This document shows, piece by piece, positions 21,388-28,826 of a DNA stretch of 59,496 nt. The notes beneath the pieces were generated by a model. It was not told the DNA's origin. It made no database searches and saw only the letters and a program-made list of their open reading frames with translations. The DNA is taken from assembly GCA_905221605.1 (NCBI GenBank), contig CAJNDS010000849.1, positions 1 through 59,496 of the forward strand, written 5' to 3'. Every line of letters begins with the position of its first letter. The stretch's first letter is position 1. The position numbers and the translations under genes were made by a program. The DNA comes from Symbiodinium natans (taxonomy: Eukaryota > Sar > Dinophyceae > Suessiales > Symbiodiniaceae).

Positions 21388-23511
21388 TTACTGCTGGGGA
21401 AATTGCCAGGCTGCCGCCGCAGCTTGTAGCTGCAGGCTAGCCCAGTCCGGATCCCAACCCCCCGTGTCCTGCCATGGCATGGGGGGTTGCACTTCTAGCT
21501 CCCCCTGGCCTTCTTCTACAGCTTCATCTCCCGACCCCGCAGCGGAGGCCTCGCTGAGCTCATCTTCACTAGCAGTAGCAGCTGCATGCGGCCAGCACAA
21601 ACGGCACACGTGAGTATATTCGTGGCTAGCTGGCTTGTCTAGAAAATCGACAGAATTACGGAAAAGCCTACGTCGACCCATCCAGCAGCCATAGCGTCCT
21701 GCCTTGTGGAGACGGAACTTAGCCCCGGGCAACTCGACGACCACATAGTTGGCCACCCGCTCGTGCACTCGAGCCTTCTTAGCAGCCACAGTAGCTGGGT
21801 CGCCCTCTGAGCCGCCATCCGAGTCACTAGCCACACTCGGGGGAACTGGAGCCGGGTTGTTCTCCAACGGTGGCACGTCTAGCAAGCCGTAGGGCTGGTG
21901 CAGGGGGGCGTTCTTCCACTGCAGAACTAGCGGCTCTATGATGACGGCGGCAGCATCCGAGGTCATCCTAGCCCTTTCCACCAACCACAGTTGTAGCTCA
22001 TGGCCAATCTCGCGCTCGTCGAGCTCGACGTAGCGGTCCGGTGCCCTAGCTACCTGGGCGAACTGGGCCTGCAATCTAGCCACGCGACCTGCGAAGGATC
22101 TGGCGTAGATGTCGGAGCCCTCAGGTTTCCAACGCCCTAGCAGGTCCTTGTCAGCCGGCTGGACATTGAGCAACGAGAGGCCCGTCGGTAGCACGGAGCG
22201 TTCACTGTGCTCCGTCCAGAACCCAAGCACCTGGCTAGGTAGCTTGAGGCAGTTGGCCAGGATGCCAGCTGTAGCCACCATGGCGTCTGCGTAGGTCGCT
22301 AGCTTGTCCTCCAGCACGCCGTTGGCGCCCAAGCGCGGGAGGAGGTAGTCCCGCTTGTAGCCGGCGAACTGCTTAAGGAGAGCGAAGCCCGTCTCTAGCC
22401 AGCGGTAGTCCACGAGGAACGCCCGCTCCGAGATGACGACGGCCCTCCTAGTGGGGCCTGAGGTCTTAGTCTTACGTAAGATCGTAACCAAGCGGCCTTC
22501 CACCATAGCAAGCTCGGCTGGGATGATGGCCTGAAGATCCGACCATCTTAGCGAGCCCCATATCTTGAGGAGCTTAGCCCACGTCCAGATGCGCCATCCA
22601 ACGGTTTGCCCATTATCCAGGACGACGGCCTCCATCTGGGCTAGCAAGTAGCTCGGATATCTGGGGGCTCGCTTGGTCAGGGGAGCTCCTTCAGCGAGTT
22701 GTTCTGCTAGCTTGTCCTTGGCCGCCCAGGCTAGACGCCCAAAGGTAGCTCGTTCCTCAGAAGGGAACTCCGCCACCTTCTCCATCCAAGCGATAGCTTT
22801 CAGTAGCGCCTCTGGAACTGTGCGGCCACAGGGTTCGTCACGCCTAGCCATGAGGTGGTCGACGAGGTCGATGGGCCTCCCAGGCGGAAGGCGTAGCTTA
22901 ACCTCACCCAACCACAAGCGCCACTGTCGGAAGAGAGTGAGGTAGCGCTTCAGCGTGGACGTACGAGTGGAGCCCACCAGTAGCAGGACGGCTCTGTCCG
23001 GGTCCAGGCTGCCCTGTAGCTTGAGAAGGACGGGTGCATCAGCTGCCACGAGTTCCTCATGTAGCTTTTTGACCCAGATAGCCATCAGCTTCTCTCCCCT
23101 GGCTGCGGCTTCGGCCCCCGACTCAAGTAGTCGGCGTAGCTTTTCCCCTGGGGGAGGCGCAGGTTCGTGTAGCACGAACTTGGGCTGCTCCTTGACCTGC
23201 GCGGGCGGTTGAAGAGCTAGCCAGATGAGGTCGTCGTGCAGGTAGCCGGTGGCCCTCTTGAGGAGCTTGGACTCCTCCTTAGCCTCCTCTACCCACACCG
23301 CGATAGCATCGGCAATGTAGTCCCCCGGAGGGAGCTGCAAAACGTCAGCTAGCTGACTGCCCATGACGCGGCAGTCGGCCTCGTCCAGAGTAGCCAGTTG
23401 CAACGGCCCAAAACCTACCTGCTGAAGGTGAGTGTAGCACTGCTCTAAGCAGGTCCGTTGGCTCGGCTGCACCAGCTGCACTAGCGCATCACTCGAAGAA
23501 GAGGCCGCCAT
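21388..23511 (-). CDS. Tyrosine recombinase (integrase) of the nested retroelement
   Basis: An intact frame of about 707 residues from the first ATG (MAASSSSDALVQL; five codons upstream lie in frame but start with GTG). The catalytic set of tyrosine recombinases is present with proper spacing: Arg in G-S-L-R-W-S-D-L-Q (about residue 322), a Lys-rich beta hairpin R-K-T-K-T-S-G-P-T-R, His-x-x-Arg in T-E-H-S-E-R-S (435-438), and Tyr in S-D-I-Y-A-R-S (469). An N-terminal helical core-binding domain precedes it (LKRYLTLFRQWRLWLGEV). About 240 residues follow the Tyr and include C-W plus H-V-C-R-L-C-W-P-H, a possible zinc site. The enzyme would insert circular cDNA by strand exchange. It is the only undamaged gene of the element. 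A DinoSL lies 78 bases upstream of the ATG. Confidence 0.9.
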   Translation of the reverse strand: MAASSSSDALVQLVQPSQRTCLEQCYTHLQQVGFGPLQLATLDEADCRVMGSQLADVLQLPPGDYIADAIAVWVEEAKEESKLLKRATGYLHDDLIWLALQPPAQVKEQPKFVLHEPAPPPGEKLRRLLESGAEAAARGEKLMAIWVKKLHEELVAADAPVLLKLQGSLDPDRAVLLLVGSTRTSTLKRYLTLFRQWRLWLGEVKLRLPPGRPIDLVDHLMARRDEPCGRTVPEALLKAIAWMEKVAEFPSEERATFGRLAWAAKDKLAEQLAEGAPLTKRAPRYPSYLLAQMEAVVLDNGQTVGWRIWTWAKLLKIWGSLRWSDLQAIIPAELAMVEGRLVTILRKTKTSGPTRRAVVISERAFLVDYRWLETGFALLKQFAGYKRDYLLPRLGANGVLEDKLATYADAMVATAGILANCLKLPSQVLGFWTEHSERSVLPTGLSLLNVQPADKDLLGRWKPEGSDIYARSFAGRVARLQAQFAQVARAPDRYVELDEREIGHELQLWLVERARMTSDAAAVIIEPLVLQWKNAPLHQPYGLLDVPPLENNPAPVPPSVASDSDGGSEGDPATVAAKKARVHERVANYVVVELPGAKFRLHKAGRYGCWMGRRRLFRNSVDFLDKPASHEYTHVCRLCWPHAAATASEDELSEASAAGSGDEAVEEGQGELEVQPPMPWQDTGGWDPDWASLQLQAAAAAWQFPQQ

Positions 23512-23589
23512 AGCAAGCGATATCACAGGATATCGTCTCTCGCTATCTAGCTCACTTGGAAGTTTTGCCCCCCCCCGTGTTGACGGGGA

Positions 23590-23611
23590 CTTGAGCCAAA
23601 ATGGCTACGGA
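23590..23611 (-). other. Full-length dinoflagellate spliced-leader (DinoSL) sequence
   Basis: Read on the minus strand, these 22 bases match the DinoSL consensus completely, with T at the variable first position (core GTAGCCATTTTGGCTC, ending AAG). DinoSL is normally added to nuclear mRNAs by trans-splicing, so a genomic copy 5' of an open reading frame points to reverse transcription of a trans-spliced RNA. It sits between the element's 5' end (about 80 bases outward) and the recombinase start codon. No splice donor GT follows it, so it is not an SL RNA gene. Confidence 0.9.
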
Positions 23612-23691
23612 CTGGACAAGAACTAGCTTCCGCAGGCTAACCGCCAGGGCGTTAGGGGGGAACACCTTCGATGTTCCCCCAAGAGCATCAA
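23612..23691. other. Terminal 80 bp of the tyrosine-recombinase element with hairpins
   Basis: It contains an inverted repeat GGGGGAACA...TGTTCCCCC (about 23655-23680) and a small palindromic CTAACCGCC/GGGCGTTAG (about 23636-23655). Such inverted motifs could be recombinase-binding sites at the element's end, which is inference from position. Confidence 0.4.
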
Positions 23692-23735
23692 GAGCATCGG
23701 CTAGCATACACTGTCGTAACAAGTCACGAATGCGT
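23692..23735 (+). repeat. 44-bp direct repeat, right copy
   Basis: Identical to 16009-16052. Directly after it the copia frame resumes (GCACATCCTGATGCG). It is preceded by a short repeat GAGCATCAA.GAGCATC inside the element end. Confidence 0.95.
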
Positions 23736-24980
23736 CGCACATCCTGATGCGTATTGCCTGTCTGCCGACGTGGCTGGACCCATCAGGGCCCCCGCAAAAG
23801 ACCCCGAAGGTAGGAGCAAGCATCCGCCCGTGTTCCGGTACTTCTTAGCAGCGTCGTATCGTTTTCCTAAACACTCCAGGGGACAAAGGACGAACCCAAC
23901 CCAACGCAGGTTGATGGGTTCGATGACCCTTCACTCCACCCTGGCGGGGAGGACGAGTTAGCTGATGTTGTTGTGGAAGGCCCGCCGGAGCCAGAGCACC
24001 ACCCTGACGGGGAGGACGTACTGCCTGAGGATTGTTTAGGATATTGTCCTACAAGTGACGAGTCCGATGCTCCACGCGTTGCAGCTGCGAAGGCCAAGGC
24101 CAAGGATAAAGCCCACAAACCCAAGGAAGAGCACCCTTGGGAGCACGCTAAGTGTGACTTTGAAGCTCCGCCCGGTTTAGCTAGGTTGGTGTTTGTTGTT
24201 CCGTTACACACGAACAAGAGTGAAGCGGTGCTAGAAGCACTGCAACAAGTGTTCCTGGAACTGCGCTCGTTGAACCTTCCTGTGTTGCGTTTCCACTCGG
24301 ACAGAAGTCGGGAGTTCTTTAACAAAAGGACCCGTGCTTGGTTCCATGAGCATGGCGTGCGCACCACAACTGGGGAAGGAGACACGCCGCAGCAGAACGG
24401 AGCAGCCGAAAACACTATCCGTTGGCTAAAGGCTAGGGCACGCACGCTTCTGGCACAGGCCGAGGTTGGAACGGAGCACTGGGCTTGTGCAATGGCCACG
24501 GCAGCATCGCAGCAACGAGCGCAACAGCTAGGCTTCAAGTCTAAGCTTGCCGCGCCGTTTGGGGCGCCGTGTTCCGTGAAGCTCAAGTTTTACGGACCTT
24601 CTAGGGCTGACTTAGGGGATAGGTGGGTAGAGGGCAAGTACATGGGTTTGTCGCCTTCTGTCAATGATGGCCACGTCGTCCTACGCAATGATGGAGTGGG
24701 GAACGGCTTTTTCCAAACCCTCCACGTACGCTCACGCCTCCACTCGCCAGAAATGCCCGACCGTGTGTATGAGGGCGATGTGAGGGAGCCCGCGCCGCTC
24801 GAGCCAGCAAGGCGTGTGCGTGGGAAGTCTGCGCCAGCAGCTGGCGAGGCACCCTTGCCGCCGCCGCCCGTTCCGCCGCCGGAAGGTGAGCGTGCGCCGG
24901 AACCTGCCTTACCTCCACGTCGCGTCCGACTCCGTGAGAAGTCAAGCCTCGCAGTTCGTGAGTCCCGGTTGTCACCACTA
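23736..24980 (+). pseudogene. copia integrase (DDE)
   Basis: The first catalytic Asp is in L-S-A-D-V-A-G-P-I (codon 23767-23769). A frame change between ~23890 and 23973 leads into the long open frame 23973-25940. That frame gives F-H-S-D-R-S-R-E-F (second Asp, 24300-24302) and N-G-A-A-E-N-T (Glu, 24408-24410). The two are separated by 35 residues, the classic D-35-E spacing. Between the first and second Asp lies an extra acidic then Lys/Ala-rich linker of roughly 80-100 residues (HHPDGEDVLPEDCLGY, AKAKAKDKAHK). Downstream are G-K-Y-M-G-L-S, typical of the copia C-terminal domain, and then a Pro-rich hinge (24840-24920). Without the frameshift and the upstream insertion this would be one polyprotein. 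Confidence 0.85.
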
Positions 24981-25019
24981 CCTGACGGTGAGTGTCCGCC
25001 TGAGCAAGCCTTGCCTGAA

Positions 25020-25650
25020 GGTTTAGGTGTAGTGGGTGAAGCCGTTGAGGAGGAATTTAGGGCTAGTCGGTTTAGTGCTGTGGACCTTGAGGGTTTTGCC
25101 AAGGAGTTGCTGCTTGAAGACTGGGACCTCGAAGAGGCCATGTGGGTCTTGGTCCAGTTCAGCCGTCTGCAGTCCCTTAAGGCCGGCCTTTACCGACATG
25201 GTGGTGTAGTAGGCACCACAAGCGTTACAAACTCCCACCCTTGGCTCACAGAGCTCATGGCCGCGACGCTTCTGTCTGCAAGCCCAGAGGCCGAGTTCAC
25301 AAGTCTTTGGCTCTCTAACACTAACCCCATGTCCCTGCATGCAGACCATAACAACGTAGAAGGGTCTGTTAACGTAGTCCTTCCGCTCAAGCTCCCTCCT
25401 GAAGGAGGAGACTTGTGGGTAGAACTGCGAGCAGGAGATGTGCTCCACGGACCTGTTGAGCAAAGAGTTGACGGTGCAGGAAAGAAGTGGTTGGGCGCAA
25501 CGCACAGCCTGCAGAGAGGCAAGCCCTTCTACCTTGACCCCAAACGCCGTCATGCAACCACTCCTTTTGAAGGTGAAAGGGTTGTGCTCGTAGCATACAC
25601 TGTAAACACCTTAGGGAAAGTCCCAGAGTCTGAGCCTCAAGCCCTGGAGT
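25020..25650 (+). CDS. 2-oxoglutarate/Fe(II)-dioxygenase-like domain inserted between integrase and RT
   Basis: Part of the same intact frame as the integrase core (23973-25940, 655 residues). An N-terminal helix-rich part (LEGFAKELLLEDWDLEEAMW) leads to T-N-S-H-P-W-L-T-E-L-M-A. The double-stranded beta-helix signature follows: M-S-L-H-A-D-H-N-N (His456-x-Asp458), S-V-N-V-V-L-P-L-K, G-G-D-L-W-V-E, then Y-L-D-P-K-R-R-H-A-T-T-P-F (His527) and G-E-R-V-V-L-V-A-Y (Arg536, the 2OG salt-bridge position). His-x-Asp...His with Arg 9 residues later is the metal and co-substrate geometry of AlkB, TET/JBP and prolyl-hydroxylase-like enzymes. The metal ligands appear intact. The substrate cannot be told from sequence; a nucleic-acid base is the obvious candidate in a retroelement. 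Confidence 0.65.
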
Positions 25651-25800
25651 CCTTAGGCTTTCCGCTCCCTGCCTCAGCGCGCTTACCGCTCACGACGCAG
25701 CAAGATGTAAGGCACATAGACGTGTTTGACATGTTCGAGGAGGGCCCCTTAGAGCTCGCAAGTGAAGACAGCTCAAGGGAAGCGCAGAAAGTAGACAAGG

Positions 25801-26930
25801 GTGGGGGTTGGAAGGTCATGGAACCTATTCTGCGCTTTGCAGACCCTGGAGCCACAACCCTCCACACAGGTCGAGGAGGAGCCTTGGCCAGAGCAGCCCG
25901 TGCAGTGGGAATTCTCCTTTCCAAACCCACAGACGGGTGAGTGGCTGTGTGCACTCCGGTCTGACGACCTGGACCCGCGTCTTTGCAAGTCCGAGCCAGT
26001 GTACACCCCGGACATTGAGCAGTTGCTAAGTGGTCTAACTGAGCCACTGCAGATAGTTCACACTGTTGACCCGCGAGAGGCGGAAAAGCACAGTGAGGTG
26101 TGGCTCCCGTCAGTCCACAAAGAGATCGGGGTCATAGAAAAGGCTGTGCGCCGTTTGCCGCCTGGTGAGGTGCGAAAAGGGAACTGGCTTCACCGCACTG
26201 ACGTGAGGGTCGTACCGGCCAAGATGGTTTTCACAGTCAAACCGCCTGATGCGCAAGCTATCGCGCCCGGGAACGGGGAGCACGCAGCTCAGCCAAGCTT
26301 GTTTAAACGCAAGGCGAGGCTTGTTGCGTGTGGAAACCATGCCCCTTCCACTGGCACTGAAATCTACGCGTCAGGCGCTGCAGCAGAGTCACTTCGTTGT
26401 TTGGTCGTCATTAGCTCTAAGAGGCGTTGGATGCTAGGCATCTTAGATGTCACCTCAGCATTCCTCCTGACGCCCATCCCTCAGGGCGAAGGGTTTCCTG
26501 TGTTCGCTCTAACACCGCCACGCTACCTTGTGCGACAAGGTCTTGCACAGGAGGGAGAGCTCTGGATCCTCACACACGCCGTCTATGGCCTCAGGGAGTC
26601 GCCAAAGCTGTGGTCAGACTTTAGGGATTCCCAGCTTCTGGCTTAGATGCGTGGTCAACGGAGTTGAGTTGCAGCTACTCAAGGGCAAGTTAGACACGAA
26701 CTGGCGGCGCATCGTGCAAACAATTGATGGGCAAGTCGTGGGAGGTTTAATCACCTACGTTGATGACTTCCTACTCGCTGGCTGTGTTGAAGTCATCGAG
26801 GCCCTCGCCAAGGCCATCCAGTCGATCTGGAAAACAACCCCCCTCACACTTGTGTCGCCCAGTCAGCCACTGAGGTTTTTAGGGCGGAGATCCTAGTGCA
26901 GGGTTTAGGGTTTGTTCGGCCTACGCAGAG
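25801..26930 (+). pseudogene. copia reverse transcriptase (frameshifted)
   Basis: The frame 25801-26646 overlaps the end of the previous frame, so a frameshift lies within about 25800-25930. It carries copia RT landmarks: V-V-P-A-K-M-V-F-T-V-K, K-A-R-L-V-A-C-G-N (motif R-L-V), I-L-D-V-T-S-A-F-L-L-T-P (first catalytic Asp) and H-A-V-Y-G-L-R-E-S-P-K-L-W. A shift near 26640 leads to the next frame with I-T-Y-V-D-D-F-L-L-A-G (YVDD, about 26752-26784) and L-R-F-L-G. Another shift near 26900 leads to A-Y-A-E-E-L-L-R-L-N-N-V. All catalytic residues are visible, but three frameshifts break the protein. Confidence 0.9.
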
Positions 26931-27720
26931 GAGCTGCTACGCCTCAACAACGTCAAGCCCACTGCGCTGGGTAAGAACCCTTGCCGAAGAGACTTAGTGT
27001 CCTTCGACACTCTCCTGACGGATGAGTCCCCCGCCGAGGAGTCAGTTCGCACAGCCCAGAGGCTGACCGGAGAAATCTTGTGGCTGAGCCAGCGCACGAG
27101 ACCGGATCTCGCGTTCACCGCTTGTGTTCTTGCTACGTTGAGCACAAAGGCGCCTGAAAGGGCTGCACGCATCGCTGAAAGAGCACTCGCCTATGTGCAG
27201 CAAACCAAAGCCTTTGCTCTCACTGCTGACGCAGATGACACAGGCCTAGTGGCATACAGCGATGCCTCTTTTGCGCCAGACGGTAACCGCTCGCACACCG
27301 GCTGGGTAGTCTTCTTGCACGGATCGCCTGTCTGCTGGCGTTCGGCCAGGCAGGCGTTTGTCACACTCAGCACTGCAGAGTCCGAGCTTGTCGCAGGACT
27401 TGATGCTGTCGTTGCGCTGCAATCTGCAGAGGCCATGCTGGGTGAGTTTGGGGTCGTTAACTTAGGTAAGACCTTGAGGGTTGACTCACAGTCTGCGCTT
27501 GCCATCGCCATTGGCCAAGCCACCTGAGGGTGCGCGCCAATTATCTCAGGGAGCAGTATGAGACTGGCGAGATCATTCCCGTTTACTGCCCAGGTGTAGA
27601 GCAAGCCGCTGACCTTCTCACCAAGGCACTCCCATCTGCAAGGATCAGTGAGCTCTTAGCGATATGGGGCTTGCTTGAGTACAGCGCCCAGTCCACTCCA
27701 CAGGTGAGGTCTCTTTTTGC
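26931..27720 (+). pseudogene. copia RNase H
   Basis: T-G-E-I-L-W-L-S-Q-R-T-R-P-D-L-A-F (connection region) precedes the RNase H motifs: V-A-Y-S-D-A-S-F-A-P (Asp), L-S-T-A-E-S-E-L-V-A (Glu) and L-R-V-D-S-Q-S-A-L-A (Asp). A one-base frameshift near 27520 leads to H-L-R-V-R-A-N-Y-L-R-E-Q and Q-A-A-D-L-L-T-K-A-L-P, the canonical C-terminal copia tail with the last Asp. All catalytic acids are retained. Confidence 0.9.
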
Positions 27721-28312
27721 AGAGCCCCGTGCAGCGGAAGCTGGCACTGTCACTCAGACCGATCAGCATTTGCGAGCGCTGGCGGTTTTGCTAGCATTTG
27801 CGCAGGTTATAGGCGTTGCCAGTCAAGAGGACGAAGAGCCCGAAGACCTGTCGCTCCCAGTTCCCTTGGACGCCGACCTGATGCTTGCAGTGTGCATTTT
27901 CGGTGTTGCGTTTTGTGCCATTGTTTTGTGGGAGTTTCTGAAGTGGAGTTTTGCCCTCTTGTCCCGCAGGGCCTTTGGCACAAGCAGTGTGTTGCTAAGC
28001 CCGCGCAAGGCACGCAAGTTGCAGCGTCTTAGGGAACGCACGGAGCAAGCAATCCGGGCAGAAATCTCTGAGAGGGAGGCAGCGGCCAGTTCCTCACAGC
28101 GTCTTGCGACCGCTTCCGGGAGGAATGCGCCAGCTTCCACTAGGCAGGCCGATGAAGCACCAACTCGTTTCTTTGCAATGCCAGATGGCAACAAGCTTCA
28201 TCGCACTAAAGCCTGTTCTACACTTGCCCATTCACACAGGTTCATCGAGTTTGAGGTCTGCCAGCAGTGCCACAGGAGCCAGGCAGACTGCACGAAGCAT
28301 AGCACACGTTAG
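27720..28312 (+). CDS. C-terminal extension of copia pol with a membrane-spanning segment and Cys motif
   Basis: The frame starting near 27530 does not stop after the RNase H tail but runs about 200 residues further to 28312. It has a strongly hydrophobic stretch (about 27866-27960; LMLAVCIFGVAFCAIVLWEF) long enough for one transmembrane helix. A basic coiled region follows (RKARKLQRLRERTEQAIRAE). The end has K-A-C-S-T-L.....F-E-V-C-Q-Q-C-H, a possible zinc-binding site. Its position corresponds to an env-like slot, but one helix and no signal peptide do not make an envelope protein. The function is unknown. Confidence 0.55.
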
Positions 28313-28520
28313 GGCATCCACCGCCCTGACGGGTAGGTTGTGCGCCCCATTGCACAGCCCTGCCAGCAGTGCATTTCTTTTGCAAAGAGGTGCCGTGAGA
28401 GCCCTCGCACTCTGAGGCCAGCCGGCCAGCTACAGCCTTTCCTTCGGTAGGAGCCCGTACCTCCTCCCGGAAGGGATGGACATGTACAGGTTTTGTTTGT
28501 CGCAATACCCTAGCGGTGTT
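28313..28520. other. copia 3' untranslated region
   Basis: Non-coding stretch between the pol stop and the polypurine tract. It contains the CCTCCTCCCGGAAGGGATGG palindrome at 28460-28480 and GTACAGG/TGTACAT words shared with the LTR. Confidence 0.6.
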
Positions 28521-28532
28521 GCGAAGGAGGAG
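28521..28532 (+). promoter_or_regulatory. Polypurine tract
   Basis: GCGAAGGAGGAG immediately abuts the TGTTGAAG start of the 3' LTR, as expected for the plus-strand primer of an LTR retrotransposon. Confidence 0.85.
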
Positions 28533-28826
28533 TGTTGAAGTCTACTCCTGTACATGTCATTCTGTAGTCAATTGCAGTGCGCATTTTTCCTTGTGGCTTC
28601 TAGGCCCAAACTCAAGCCTTGAGCATGCCACATATTTAAACATGTACATATCATACTGTAGGAGCCGTAGCCCTACACTGCAGAGACCTTTTTTGTTCCT
28701 TTGTTGATCTGTTGCTTCTGCGCGTAAAAGATCTCCGCCGATTGTGTGAGCCATGGTTGGGAATGGGGCTAGGGAATTGATCACTCCACTAGTTCCTTCT
28801 GCTCAGCCTGCTGGTTCACACCAGCA
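28533..28826 (+). repeat. copia 3' LTR
   Basis: 294 bp, starting TGTTGAAGTC and ending ACCAGCA. It has about four substitutions relative to the 5' LTR (for example A/G at 28622, C/A near 28682, T/G near 28740) plus an 11-base and two 1-base length differences. It is followed by TTTAG, the right half of the target duplication, and the resuming TTTAGGG array. Confidence 0.93.

Larger units (their letters stand above)
16053..23691 (-). mobile_element. Tyrosine-recombinase (DIRS/PAT/Ngaro-type) retroelement nested in copia
   Basis: On the minus strand the order is DinoSL, tyrosine recombinase, unknown Cys-rich frame, gag, methyltransferase-like, RT and RNase H. RT plus a tyrosine recombinase and no DDE integrase defines the DIRS superfamily. 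In DIRS1 the recombinase comes last; here it is 5'-most. The unit is flanked by an identical 44-bp direct repeat of host sequence, which is odd because such elements normally make no target duplication. I saw no clear split direct repeats or terminal inverted repeats. The recombinase frame is intact; gag and pol are frameshifted. The tetramer TAGC (GCTA on the coding strand) is strikingly frequent across the whole unit and marks its extent. Confidence 0.8.
11554..28826 (+). mobile_element. Ty1/copia-type LTR retrotransposon (interrupted, degraded)
   Basis: A 17.3-kb unit bounded by direct LTRs, with a tRNA-iMet anticodon-arm primer site, a polypurine tract, and the copia order gag, protease, integrase, RT, RNase H. 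About 7.7 kb of it is a later tyrosine-recombinase retroelement (16053-23691). The element has two extra enzyme-like domains: methyltransferase-like after protease and dioxygenase-like after integrase. Frameshifts occur in gag (about 12170, 12865-13020, 14200), around the protease (about 14600-14720, 15010), in the methyltransferase-like domain (15490), between the start and core of integrase (about 23890-23970), in RT (25800-25930, 26640, 26900) and after RNase H (27520). The copy is therefore a pseudo-element, or carries single-base sequence errors. LTRs differ by about four substitutions plus small indels, suggesting a fairly recent insertion. Confidence 0.93.

Noticed and set aside
23612-23691. 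An SL RNA gene around the DinoSL copy
   Set aside because: The leader is not followed by a GT donor or an Sm-site-like intron; instead a recombinase gene follows.
26902-26916. Two telomere-like units (AGGGTTTAGGGTTT) inside the copia RT
   Set aside because: They encode V-Q-G-L-G-F-V, plausible native protein at this point of copia pol, so an insertion need not be invoked.
27806-28314. Treating the copia C-terminal extension as an envelope gene
   Set aside because: Only one hydrophobic helix, no signal peptide, no separate start and no glycoprotein features.
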